Assembly: GCF_007018965.1 (NCBI RefSeq)
Contig: NZ_VJYZ01000005.1
Location: 292,671 to 356,670 of the forward strand
Length of the DNA stretch: 64,000 bases
Source: Paracoccus marinus
GTDB lineage: Bacteria; Pseudomonadota; Alphaproteobacteria; Rhodobacterales; Rhodobacteraceae
Direction: 5' to 3'
The stretch's first letter is position 1; each line of letters starts with the position of its first letter. Below the pieces are notes generated by a model that saw nothing but the letters and a program-made list of their open reading frames with translations, was not told where the DNA came from and ran no database searches. Made by a program: the position numbers and the translations under genes. This document shows positions 53,351-62,168 of this stretch, in pieces.

Positions 53351-55846
53351 ATGCGCCTGACCAGCGGCCAGCCCTTGCCCTGGTGGCAGACGACGCCGCT
53401 GGCCGCGACGCGCTACGACGTGCCCGACGCGCCCATGCAGGGCGAGATGGATTCGACGTTCTTCCTGACCAAGGACAAGAACTACATCCCCCACACCTAT
53501 CCGTGCCGCACCGCCTATATCGCCCGGTACCGCGACTGCGAGCCGGTGCCCGACATGGACCCGGACTGGACCACCGCGCGCAACGTCCTGCCGATGGGGT
53601 CGGCGTTCCTCGACCTGTCGGGATTCTGGTTCCGCGCGACCCGGCTCAGGAACTGGCAGCGCACCGCAGTTCATGCGGAACGCGCCGGCCCGGCGCGGTT
53701 GCGGCTGGGGATCTGCGGGGCTGCCAAGCTTTTCGTCAACGGCGAGGCGGCCGGCTGGCTCGCCCCCACAATCCGCAACGCGATGACGAAGGCAGAGTTC
53801 GACGTGACCCTGCGCGAGGGCGGAAACGAGATCGCCGTCTGGCAAGAGGACCTGGCCGAGCGCGACGCCGTCATCCGCATCCTCGTCGAATGGGTGGACG
53901 GCCCGCCCGCCCGCGCGGCCCGTCCATATGGCGCGGACGACGCGCTGGTGGACGCGGTCGAGGCGGCGATCGACGCCATGCACCTGGACCGCAAGCATTA
54001 CGACGACACCGACGAGATCGCGCTGGTCCTGCCGCGTCCGTTTCCCGCCCCGGTCGCGGCCAAGGTCGTCGTCAGCGGCCATTTCATGGCCCACGACAGC
54101 CAGGGGATCGCGCTCGACATCGCGCCGGGCGCCGCGCGCGCGACGATCGGGCGGGCAGGGGACTTTCCCGCCGACTACCGCTATTTCCACCTCGATCTCG
54201 ACTGCGGCGGCTTTCGCACCCGCGCGACGCTGGGGGCCGAGATCAGCTGGCGCGGCCGCACCGGCCCCGCGCCGGACACGCTGCCGGGCCGCATCGCCGA
54301 GACGCTGGGCTGGATCGCCGCGCACGCCGAGAACGACACCCAGACCGCGCTCGCCTGCCTTGATCAGGGCGACGCCGATCGTGCCGCCGCGATCTATGAA
54401 CACGAGCTGGGCGGGATCGAGGAGTGCTTCGACTGCGCCGACTTCGCGCTGGTGCCGCTGCTCTGGGGCCGGATCGCCTATGCCGACCGCATCCCGGCCG
54501 CGCTGCGTGCGCGGATCGACGCCGCCACGCTGAACTTCCGCTACTGGATGGACGAGCCGGGCAACGACGTGCAGTGGTACTTCTCGGAAAACCATGCGCT
54601 GCTGTTCCACACCGCCGCCTACCTGGCCGGGCATCACCTGCCCGACGCCACCTTCCGCCGCTCGGGCCGCAGCGGGGCAGAGCAGTCGCGCGTGGGTCAC
54701 GACCGGCTGAACGCGTGGTTCGACCACTTCGAGCGTGCCGAGATGGCCGAGTTCAACTCGTCCCCCTATTTCCCAATCGACCTCAAGGGGATGACCGCGC
54801 TTTACGCGCTGGCGCCCGACGAAGGCATCCGCGAACGCGCGCGCCGCGGCATCCTGCGGCTGGTCGAGATCGTCGCGAACGCGGCCCATATGGGCGTGAA
54901 CACCGCGGCCGAGGGGCGCAGCTACGAACATTCGCTGATCCCCGCCGACACGTCCGAACTGACGGGGATCGCCCGGCTTCTCTGGGGGCGAGGCTGGTTC
55001 GGGGCGCATGTGAATTGCCTGAGCCAGCTCGCGCTGTGCCTGCGCGACCACGGGCTGACGGTCGATCCGGCGCTGCGCGACCGCGCGATCTGGTCGGGCG
55101 AGGGCGCGCAGGAATGGACCTTCGGGCAGGGCAACAACCTCTTCGCGCGGCTTTATCACCACAAGACCGAGGCTGCCGCGATGGGCAGCGCCGCCGCCTA
55201 TCGCTGGGGCGAATGGGGCTACCAGGAAACGCTGATCCACGGGCGGCTGGGGCAGGAGCCCCGGGCGCAGTTCTGGATCAACCATCCCGGCGAGATGGTG
55301 CAGTCGGGCTATGGCCGCCCGTCGTTCTGGGGCGGATCGGCCAGCGTACCGCGCGTCCAGCAGTATCGCGGGCTGGCGATCGTGTCGTTCCGGGGTGTCG
55401 AGGGGCAGCTGGGCTTCACCCACGCCTGGTTCCCGACCGAGGTGTTCGACGACTGGCACGTCCAAGGAACCCGCGCCCGCGCGCGGTCCGGAACCGGCGT
55501 CCTGCTGCTTGCCGGGTCGGGGCCCTTGCAGCTGGTCACGACCGGCGGGTCGGCGAACGCCGAACTGCGGCTTGAGGGCCGGGCCGGGCTGTGGATCGCG
55601 CGGGTCGGGCGCGGCGACAGCGCGGCCGGGTTCGAGGCCGCGCACGCGCTTGTGGCGACGCGGAACGGGGACGTGCTTGCCGTGGACGATCCCGAATACG
55701 GCCTGGTCCGGTTCCACGAGGACGGCCGGGTCGAGGCCGAGGGGCGGACCCTCGATCCGCGCGACTGGACGCTGGCGGGCACCCGGCTCGGCATCGTGAC
55801 GCAACCCGATTACCGGGCGGACCCGGTCGCGGCCGGATCGGCCTAG
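53351..55846 (+). CDS. Unrecognised 831-aa protein, toroid polysaccharide-lyase-like layout
   Basis: 831 residues, no signal peptide, ATG 1 bp after the kduI stop. I do not recognise a named family. The N-terminal third (about 85-300) looks like beta-sandwich material (ARLRLGICGAAKLFVNGEAAGWLAPT, a lectin-like ornament). Residues about 310-610 are helical and repetitive, like an (alpha/alpha) toroid. They contain YFSENHALLFHTAAYLAG (N414, H415), FNSSPYFPIDLKGMTALYALAPDE and EGRSYEHSLI (R523, Y525, H527). The remainder (about 630-815) is strand-rich. A toroid with Asn/His and Tyr/Arg followed by a beta domain is the plan of several polysaccharide lyase families. The neighbours (GH88/105, KduI, KduD, KdgK) need unsaturated uronates. 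An intracellular oligosaccharide lyase is inferred; a glycoside hydrolase is the alternative. Confidence 0.6.
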   Translation: MRLTSGQPLPWWQTTPLAATRYDVPDAPMQGEMDSTFFLTKDKNYIPHTYPCRTAYIARYRDCEPVPDMDPDWTTARNVLPMGSAFLDLSGFWFRATRLRNWQRTAVHAERAGPARLRLGICGAAKLFVNGEAAGWLAPTIRNAMTKAEFDVTLREGGNEIAVWQEDLAERDAVIRILVEWVDGPPARAARPYGADDALVDAVEAAIDAMHLDRKHYDDTDEIALVLPRPFPAPVAAKVVVSGHFMAHDSQGIALDIAPGAARATIGRAGDFPADYRYFHLDLDCGGFRTRATLGAEISWRGRTGPAPDTLPGRIAETLGWIAAHAENDTQTALACLDQGDADRAAAIYEHELGGIEECFDCADFALVPLLWGRIAYADRIPAALRARIDAATLNFRYWMDEPGNDVQWYFSENHALLFHTAAYLAGHHLPDATFRRSGRSGAEQSRVGHDRLNAWFDHFERAEMAEFNSSPYFPIDLKGMTALYALAPDEGIRERARRGILRLVEIVANAAHMGVNTAAEGRSYEHSLIPADTSELTGIARLLWGRGWFGAHVNCLSQLALCLRDHGLTVDPALRDRAIWSGEGAQEWTFGQGNNLFARLYHHKTEAAAMGSAAAYRWGEWGYQETLIHGRLGQEPRAQFWINHPGEMVQSGYGRPSFWGGSASVPRVQQYRGLAIVSFRGVEGQLGFTHAWFPTEVFDDWHVQGTRARARSGTGVLLLAGSGPLQLVTTGGSANAELRLEGRAGLWIARVGRGDSAAGFEAAHALVATRNGDVLAVDDPEYGLVRFHEDGRVEAEGRTLDPRDWTLAGTRLGIVTQPDYRADPVAAGSA

Positions 55847-55975
55847 CCGCCGAACCCGTGGGCGGCCCGAACGGCACGAGCCGACCCCGCAAGGTCCGCC
55901 GCACGACGAGACGCCCACGCCTGATGTGACAACAAGTCTGATCTCAACAAGCCTGAACAAAACTGGGAGGAACTG

Positions 55976-57250
55976 ATGAAACGAGCCTATCTCCGCGGGA
56001 CGGCGATCGCAGCCGCCCTCAGCTTCGCCACCGGGGCATACGCCGCCGACGAAGTCCGCATCATGTGGTATTCCGACGGCAACGAGGGCGAGGTGGTGGC
56101 CGACCTGCTCAAGAAGTTCGAGGAACAGAACCCCGACATCAAGGTCACGCTGGACAACGTGTCCTATCAGGTCATCAAGGAACAGCTGCCGATCACGCTG
56201 GAAGCAGGCGACGGCCCCGACATCGCCCGCGTGACCGACCTCAAGGCGCTGGCCGACCACTGGCTGGACCTGACGCCCTACCTGGCCGACAAGGCCTACT
56301 GGGATGCGAACTACGGCGAGCAGGCCGACTGGATGCGGCCCGACGGGTCGCAGGCGATCACCGGCTTCATGACCCAGATCACCCTGACCGGGGCGTTCGC
56401 CAACAAGACGCTGTTCGACCAGGCGGGCGTCGCCCTGCCGGCGGCGGGCAGCACCTGGGACCAGTGGGTCGAAGCCGCGGCGCAGGTCGCGCAAAGCCAG
56501 CAGTCCCCCGCGGCCTTCGCGATGGACCGGTCGGGCCACCGGATGAGCGCGCCGATCCTGAACTACGGCGCCAACTACATTGGCCAGGACGGCATGCCCG
56601 CGCCGGTCGACGCGGGGGCCAAGGCGTTCCTGACCGAACTGGTGGGCTGGACCGAGGGCGGGCAGAACCTCAAGGACGTGTGGGTCAGCGCCGCCGGCGC
56701 ATCCTACCGCGCGGCGGCCGAGGATTTCATCAACGCGCAGATCCCGCTGTATTTCTCGGGCAGTTGGCAGATCTCGAACTTCTCGACCAAGATCGGCGAC
56801 ACCTTCGACTGGGTCGCGGTGGGCAACCCCTGCGGCCCCGACGGGTGCAGCGGCATCCCGGGCGGCGCCGGGCTGGTCGCGGTGAAATACACCAAGAACC
56901 CCGAGGCGGTCGGCAAGGTCATGGACTATCTCGCGTCCGAGCCGGTGATGCGCGAGTTCACGCAGCGCTCGCTGTTCATCCCGTCGAACGCGGCGATCCG
57001 CGCGGCGGGCGACCTGAAGTACGAGACCGCCGATCCGCAGGTCCAGCCCGCGCTCGACGCCTTCAACGCCGACGTGAAGAACCTCAGCCCCGAGGCGAAC
57101 GCGCTGCCGGCGTGGAAATGGGCCAGCGCCTATTACACCGCGCTCGTCACCCGCACGGGCCAGGCGATGGCGGGCGAGATGTCGCTGGACGACGCCTTCG
57201 CGCGGATGGACAGCGACATTGCCGAGCAGGTCGCACAGGCCGGGCAATGA
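55976..57250 (+). CDS. Sugar ABC transporter substrate-binding protein (family 1)
   Basis: 424 residues. Signal peptide of 23 residues ending GAYA. It has VRIMWYSDGNEGEVVADLLKKFEEQNPDIKVTLDNVSY and PDIARVTDLKALADHWLDLTPYL, typical of the extracellular solute-binding family 1 (MalE/UgpB-like). A CGPDGCSG insert carries two cysteines (about residues 285-290) that could form a disulfide loop. It probably binds the uronate-containing oligosaccharide. A strong GGGAGGA ribosome site precedes ATG 55976. The 129-bp gap before it shows no clear terminator. Confidence 0.9.
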   Translation: MKRAYLRGTAIAAALSFATGAYAADEVRIMWYSDGNEGEVVADLLKKFEEQNPDIKVTLDNVSYQVIKEQLPITLEAGDGPDIARVTDLKALADHWLDLTPYLADKAYWDANYGEQADWMRPDGSQAITGFMTQITLTGAFANKTLFDQAGVALPAAGSTWDQWVEAAAQVAQSQQSPAAFAMDRSGHRMSAPILNYGANYIGQDGMPAPVDAGAKAFLTELVGWTEGGQNLKDVWVSAAGASYRAAAEDFINAQIPLYFSGSWQISNFSTKIGDTFDWVAVGNPCGPDGCSGIPGGAGLVAVKYTKNPEAVGKVMDYLASEPVMREFTQRSLFIPSNAAIRAAGDLKYETADPQVQPALDAFNADVKNLSPEANALPAWKWASAYYTALVTRTGQAMAGEMSLDDAFARMDSDIAEQVAQAGQ

Positions 57251-58299
57251 CGATGCAGGGCGAGGCACCGGCGGGCGCGGGGAACCCCGCGCCGCAGCAG
57301 GCGCCCGCCCGCCGGTCCATCGGCGCGGTGCTTGCCGCGCCGGTGGGCCTGCTTGCCCATCTGCTGGACGGGCCGATGCGGTTTTGGCAGCGGCTGGCGG
57401 GACGGGGCGGCATGATCGCCTTTTTCCTGCTGCCGAACATGGCCGTGTTCGCGCTGTTCGTGATCGTGCCCCTGGGCATCAACGTGGCCTATTCGCTGAG
57501 CGGCGGAACCCAGCTGTTCCTGCCCTCGCGCAGCTTCGTGGGGCCTGAGAACTTCGCCCGGCTCCTGACCTGCGACAACCACCTGGCGCCCGCCACCTGC
57601 CGCGACGACCTGTTCTGGATCGCGGTCTGGAACACGGTCCGCTTCGTGGCGCTGCAGGTGGTGGTGCTGGTCGCGGTGGCGATGACCACGGCGCTGATCC
57701 TCAACCGCAGCATCCGCGCGCGCGGCTTCTGGCGGGCGGTGTTCTTCTTTCCGGTGCTGCTGTCGCCGGTGGTCGTGGGCCTGATCTGGAAATGGATCTT
57801 CCAGCGGCAGGGCCTGCTCAACTGGCTGATGGTCGAGATGGGGCTCGATCCGGTCAACTGGCTGACCGACCGCACCTGGGCCTACGTCTTTTCGGTCGGG
57901 ATCTCGGTCTGGGCGCATGCGGGGTTCTATGCGCTGATCCTGCTCGCGGGCCTGCAGGCGATCCCCCGCCACATCTACGAGGCGGCCGAGATGGACCGCA
58001 CGTCGCCCGCGCGCGCGTTCCGCCGCATCACCCTGCCGCTGCTGTGGCCCAACCTTCTGGTCGTGATCGTGCTGGCGCTGATCCGCGCGGTGCAGGTCTT
58101 TGACGAGGTCTATGTCCTGACCGGCGGCGGCCCCGGCACATCGACCATGTACCTGACCCAGTACATCTATGAGACGGGCTTCGCCTCGACGCTGCGCAAC
58201 CCGGGCGTGGCGGCGGCCGCGTCGCTGATGATGGGGGGCGTGCTGGTGGTGCTGACGCTGGCGCAGATCGCGCTTACGCGGTGGAGGGACCGGCAATGA
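57247..58299 (+). CDS. Sugar ABC transporter permease 1
   Basis: 350 residues, UgpA/MalF type. A cytoplasmic Pro/Ala-rich N-terminus of about 50 residues precedes six hydrophobic segments (MIAFFLLPNMAVFALFVIVPLGI first). The EAA loop is IYEAAEMDRTSPARAFRRITLPLLWPNLL, followed by FDEVYVLTGGGPGTSTMYL. A loop with CDNHLAPATCRDD (two cysteines) faces the periplasm. Overlaps the binding-protein stop (ATGA). Confidence 0.92.
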   Translation: MTMQGEAPAGAGNPAPQQAPARRSIGAVLAAPVGLLAHLLDGPMRFWQRLAGRGGMIAFFLLPNMAVFALFVIVPLGINVAYSLSGGTQLFLPSRSFVGPENFARLLTCDNHLAPATCRDDLFWIAVWNTVRFVALQVVVLVAVAMTTALILNRSIRARGFWRAVFFFPVLLSPVVVGLIWKWIFQRQGLLNWLMVEMGLDPVNWLTDRTWAYVFSVGISVWAHAGFYALILLAGLQAIPRHIYEAAEMDRTSPARAFRRITLPLLWPNLLVVIVLALIRAVQVFDEVYVLTGGGPGTSTMYLTQYIYETGFASTLRNPGVAAAASLMMGGVLVVLTLAQIALTRWRDRQ

Positions 58300-59366
58300 C
58301 CCGATCGGCGATGAACCCCGTGGCCTTCCTGACCCGGCGCCGCGGCGGCAAGGGGTGGCACTGGACCGACGTGGTGACGTTCGGCTGGCTCGCGCTCAGC
58401 CTCGTCATGATCTTCGGCCCGGCGCTGTGGCTGTTGCTGTCGTCGTTCAAGACCCCGGCCCAGCTGGCCGAGTTCCCGCCGACGATCCTGCCCTATGCCG
58501 CCCAGACCGCGACGGTCGAGACAAAGACGGGCCCCAAGGCGCTGCCGCTTTACACGGTCGAGCTGCCCGACGGATCGAGCGCGGTGATGGCGGAGCTGAA
58601 CCGCGTCGGCATCATGGCCAACATGGTCCGCCCCGAGGCGCCGGACGACCCCGTCAAGGTCAACATCAACGCCAGGAAGCCCCTGCGCGAGGTCGCCTTC
58701 GCCACCGACAACTACACGACGCCGCTCAAGCAGTTCGACTTTGCGCGCTACCTTCGCAATTCGGTCTTCGTGACCACGATGGCCACGATCATCACGCTCA
58801 TTACCAACTCGATGGCGGCCTTCGCGCTGTCCAAGTACGAGTTCCGGGGCCGCAACGGGGTCATGATGGTGATCGTCGCCACGCTGATGATCCCGCTGTC
58901 GGTGAACCTCGTGCCGCTTTATTCGGTGGTGTCGTCGCTGGGGCTGATGAACAACCTGTGGGGCGTGATCCTGCCCACGGTCGCCACGCCCACAGGCGTC
59001 TTCATGCTGCGCCAGTACATGCTGACGATCCCCGACGAGCTGATCGAGGCCGCGCGCATGGACAACGCCAGCGAATGGCAGATCTACTGGCGGATCGTGT
59101 TGCCGCTGACGGCGCCCGCGCTTGCGGTCCTCGCCATCTTCTCGGTCGTGTGGCGCTGGAACGATTTCCTGTGGCCGCTGATCGTGCTGAGCCGGAAAGA
59201 GCTTTTCACGCTGCAGGTCGGGCTCAACACCTATGCGGGCGAGCTGAACGTGCAGTGGCAGTTCATCCTTGCCATGACGGTGGTGTCGATCATCCCGGTC
59301 CTGATCGTGTTCGTGTTCCTGCAGCGGTTCATCACCGCAGGCATCGCCGGCACCGGACTGAAGTAG
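58296..59366 (+). CDS. Sugar ABC transporter permease 2
   Basis: 356 residues from ATG 58296, overlapping the previous stop (ATGA). UgpE/MalG type with the EAA loop LIEAARMDNASEWQIYWRIVLPLTAPALAVLAIFS. Between the first and second membrane segments lies an unusually long periplasmic region (about 60-145, including ALPLYTVELPDGSSAVMAEL and DDPVKVNINARKPLREV), beta-rich and longer than in most MalG proteins. It pairs with permease 1. Confidence 0.92.
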   Translation: MTRSAMNPVAFLTRRRGGKGWHWTDVVTFGWLALSLVMIFGPALWLLLSSFKTPAQLAEFPPTILPYAAQTATVETKTGPKALPLYTVELPDGSSAVMAELNRVGIMANMVRPEAPDDPVKVNINARKPLREVAFATDNYTTPLKQFDFARYLRNSVFVTTMATIITLITNSMAAFALSKYEFRGRNGVMMVIVATLMIPLSVNLVPLYSVVSSLGLMNNLWGVILPTVATPTGVFMLRQYMLTIPDELIEAARMDNASEWQIYWRIVLPLTAPALAVLAIFSVVWRWNDFLWPLIVLSRKELFTLQVGLNTYAGELNVQWQFILAMTVVSIIPVLIVFVFLQRFITAGIAGTGLK

Positions 59367-59378
59367 GAAGGAAACCCG

Positions 59379-60398
59379 ATGGGGCAGATCAGGCTGCAAG
59401 GCATCCGCAAGTCGTTCGGCGCGCTCGAGGTTCTCAAGGGCATCGACCTTGACATCGCCGAAGGCGAGTTCGTGGTGTTCGTGGGGCCCTCGGGCTGCGG
59501 GAAGTCCACGCTGCTGCGCCAGATCTCGGGGCTCGACCAGCCGAACGCGGGCAGGATCCACATCGACGGCCGCGACGTGACCGACGTGGGCGCGGCCGAC
59601 CGCGGGCTTGCGATGGTGTTCCAGTCCTACGCGCTTTATCCCCACATGACGGTGCGCGACAATCTGGCCTTCGGGCTGCAGAACAACCGCATGCCCAAGG
59701 CCGAGATCGCGTCCCGCATCGCCGAGGCCGCGCGGATGCTGGAAATCGGGCACCTGATGCAGCGCCGCCCGGGCCAGCTGTCGGGCGGGCAGCGCCAGCG
59801 GGTGGCGATCGGGCGCGCGGTGGTGCGTGACCCGACCGCATTCCTACTGGACGAGCCGCTGTCGAACCTGGATGCCGAGCTGCGGGTGTCGATGCGGGCC
59901 GAACTCGCGGCGCTGCACGCGCGGCTGAAAGCCACGATGATCTACGTCACCCACGACCAGATCGAGGCGATGACGCTGGCCGACCGGATCGTCGTCCTGC
60001 GCGACGGCGAGATCGAGCAGGTGGCGACGCCGATGGAGCTGTTCAACCGCCCGGCCAACCTGTTCGTCGCGGGCTTCATCGGCGCGCCGCGGATGAACCT
60101 GATCGACGCCGCCGAAGCCGCGTCGCTGGCGCCAGGCGGCCTGCCGCGCGGCGCCGCATGGGTCGGGGTGCGGCCGCAGAACCTGCGGCTGGACGATGCC
60201 GGGGCCGAGTTGAAGGTGGATCTGGTCGAGGCATTGGGGACGGAAACGGTGCTGCACGGGCAACTCGCGTCGGGCACCCGTCTGATCGTCGCGCAGGCGG
60301 GGCAGGTGGATGCCGCGCGGGGCGACACGCTGCGGGTCGCGGCCGAGCCGGGCAAGCTGCATTTCTTCGACGACGCGGGCCGCCGGGTCGAGCCCTGA
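59379..60398 (+). CDS. Sugar ABC transporter ATPase (MalK/UgpC family)
   Basis: 339 residues. Walker A GPSGCGKST (36-44), signature LSGGQRQRVAIGRA, Walker B FLLDEPLSNLDAELRV, H-loop VTHDQIEAMTLADR, and a C-terminal TOBE/MalK regulatory domain (WVGVRPQNLRLDD to the end). It energises uptake through the two permeases. An AGGAAGG-type ribosome site is followed by ATG 59379. The next gene starts 16 bp on. Confidence 0.93.
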   Translation: MGQIRLQGIRKSFGALEVLKGIDLDIAEGEFVVFVGPSGCGKSTLLRQISGLDQPNAGRIHIDGRDVTDVGAADRGLAMVFQSYALYPHMTVRDNLAFGLQNNRMPKAEIASRIAEAARMLEIGHLMQRRPGQLSGGQRQRVAIGRAVVRDPTAFLLDEPLSNLDAELRVSMRAELAALHARLKATMIYVTHDQIEAMTLADRIVVLRDGEIEQVATPMELFNRPANLFVAGFIGAPRMNLIDAAEAASLAPGGLPRGAAWVGVRPQNLRLDDAGAELKVDLVEALGTETVLHGQLASGTRLIVAQAGQVDAARGDTLRVAAEPGKLHFFDDAGRRVEP

Positions 60399-60414
60399 TC
60401 ACAAGGAGCCTGTG

Positions 60415-61176
60415 ATGACGAACCCCCCGACCCTTTTCGACCTCGGCGGCCGCGTGGCGGTCGTCACCGGCGCCAATACCGGGATCGGGCAGGCGATCGC
60501 GGTGGCGCTGGCGGACGCAGGCGCCGCCGTGGCGCTGGTCGGCCGGTCCGCGATGGACGAGACCCGCGCCCTCGTCACCGGCGGGGCGCGCGTCCACGAG
60601 ATCCGCGCGGACCTGTCCACCACCGCGCCCCTGCAGGGGATCGTGGACGAAACGGTGGCCCGGCTGGGGCGGCTCGACATTCTCGTGAACAACGCGGGCA
60701 TCATCCGCCGTGCCGACGCGGTCGATTATTCCGAGGCCGACTGGGACGCCGTCATCGACACGAACCTGAAATCGCTTTTCTTCCTGAGCCAGGCGGCGGG
60801 GCGGCACATGATCGCCCAGGGGTCGGGCAAGATCGTGAACGTGGCCTCGCTTCTGTCGTTTCAGGGCGGGATCCGGGTTCCGGCCTATACCGCGTCGAAA
60901 AGCGGCGTCGCCGGGCTGACCCGGCTGCTCGCCTGCGAATGGGCGGCCAAGGGCGTGCAGGTCAATGCCATCGCGCCCGGCTACGTGGCGACCAAAAACA
61001 CCGAGGCGCTGCGCGCCGACGAAAAGCGCAGCGCCGACATCCTCGGCCGCATCCCGGCCGGGCGCTGGGGCAAGCCGTCGGACATCGGCGGCGCGGCGGT
61101 GTTCCTGGCCTCGGCCGCGTCGGACTATGTCAACGGGATCGTGCTGCCGGTGGACGGCGGCTGGCTGGCCCGCTGA
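60415..61176 (+). CDS. kduD: 2-deoxy-D-gluconate 3-dehydrogenase (KduD-type SDR)
   Basis: 253 residues. Classical SDR: cofactor motif TGANTGIGQ (18-26), NNAG (92-95) and catalytic S145, Y158, K162 (YTASK). KduD hallmarks are IIRRADAVDYSEADWDAVIDTNLKSLFFLSQAAGR, SLLSFQGGIRVPAYTASKSGVAGLT and a terminal VDGGWLAR. It reduces 2,5-diketo-3-deoxygluconate (the KduI product) to 2-keto-3-deoxygluconate. AAGGAG lies 8 nt before ATG 60415. Confidence 0.92.
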   Translation: MTNPPTLFDLGGRVAVVTGANTGIGQAIAVALADAGAAVALVGRSAMDETRALVTGGARVHEIRADLSTTAPLQGIVDETVARLGRLDILVNNAGIIRRADAVDYSEADWDAVIDTNLKSLFFLSQAAGRHMIAQGSGKIVNVASLLSFQGGIRVPAYTASKSGVAGLTRLLACEWAAKGVQVNAIAPGYVATKNTEALRADEKRSADILGRIPAGRWGKPSDIGGAAVFLASAASDYVNGIVLPVDGGWLAR

Positions 61177-61187
61177 GCGCCCGCGCC

Positions 61188-62096
61188 ATGAAGATCGCCT
61201 GCATCGGCGAGGTGATGATCGAGCTGTCGCCCGCGGGCGAGGGGCTGATGCGCGCGGGCGTCGCGGGCGACAGCTTCAACACCGCCGTCTACCTGTCGCG
61301 GCTGCTCGGGCCGGGCGTGGTGTCCTACGTCACCGCGCTGGGGTGCGATCCGCAGTCCGACCGGATCATGGACGCGATCGCCGCCGAAGGGATCGCGACC
61401 GACCTCTGCGAACGCGTGCCAGACGGCCTGCCCGGGCTTTACATGATAACGCTCGACGACCGGGGGGAACGGAGCTTCGCCTACTGGCGCTCGACCTCGG
61501 CTGCGCGGGGGCTGTTCTCGCGCGCGGGCGGGATCGGGCCCGACACGCTGGCGGGGTTCGACGTGATCTACCTGTCGGCGATCACCCTTGCGGTGATCGC
61601 GCCCGAGGCGCGGGCACGGCTGCTCGACTGGCTCGCAGGGTTTCGCGACCGTGGCGGCAAGGTCGCGTTCGATTCGAACTACCGCCCCAGGCTTTGGCCC
61701 GACGCCGAGACGGCGCGCACCGAAATCGGGCGCTTCTGGTCGGCAACCGACATCGCATTGCCCTCGCTCGACGATGAGGAGGCGCTGACGGGCATGATCG
61801 GGTCCGAGGCGACGGTGGCACGCTTCCGCGTCCTCGGCGTGGGAACCGGCGCGCTGAAGCGCGGGGCGGCGGGGCCGGTGGCGCTGGATGGAAGCGGCGC
61901 GGCGTTGCGGGTGCCGCGCGCGGACCGGGTGACGGACACGACCGCCGCCGGCGACAGCTTCAACGCGGGCTTCATCGCCGCGACCCTGACCGGCGCGTCG
62001 GCCACCGCAGCCATGGCCGCAGGCCACGCGCTGGCGGCCCGTGTCATCGCGCACCCCGGCGCGATCATCCCGCGCTCGGCGATGCCGACAGCCTGA
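61188..62096 (+). CDS. kdgK: 2-keto-3-deoxygluconate kinase (PfkB family)
   Basis: 302 residues. PfkB family: IACIGEVMIELSP and AGDSFNTAVYLSRLLG at the N-terminus, then the ATP/anion-hole motif DTTAAGDSFNAGFIA with catalytic base D256. It phosphorylates KDG to KDPG, completing the path that feeds the Entner-Doudoroff aldolase. The aldolase is not encoded in the window. The segment before the ATP site (EATVARFRVLGVGTGALKRGAAG) is a few residues shorter than in typical KdgK. Last gene of the operon. Confidence 0.9.
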   Translation: MKIACIGEVMIELSPAGEGLMRAGVAGDSFNTAVYLSRLLGPGVVSYVTALGCDPQSDRIMDAIAAEGIATDLCERVPDGLPGLYMITLDDRGERSFAYWRSTSAARGLFSRAGGIGPDTLAGFDVIYLSAITLAVIAPEARARLLDWLAGFRDRGGKVAFDSNYRPRLWPDAETARTEIGRFWSATDIALPSLDDEEALTGMIGSEATVARFRVLGVGTGALKRGAAGPVALDGSGAALRVPRADRVTDTTAAGDSFNAGFIAATLTGASATAAMAAGHALAARVIAHPGAIIPRSAMPTA

Positions 62097-62116
62097 CCTC
62101 ATCGGGTCCGCATCGG

Positions 62117-62134
62117 GCTTGCCGGGCTGCAAGC
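62117..62134 (+). terminator. Weak hairpin after kdgK
   Basis: GCTTGC (62117-62122) / GCAAGC (62129-62134), 6-nt loop, no T-run. The only candidate between convergent kdgK and cutC. Confidence 0.25.
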
Positions 62135-62168
62135 GACGCGCTCGCGCGGCAAACCGCCTTCAGCGCAA

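Noticed and set aside
53168..57268. 1366-codon open frame antisense to the uronate operon
   Set aside because: Same antisense artefact of high GC: Arg/His/Gly-rich and without motifs, covering three convincing genes on the plus strand.
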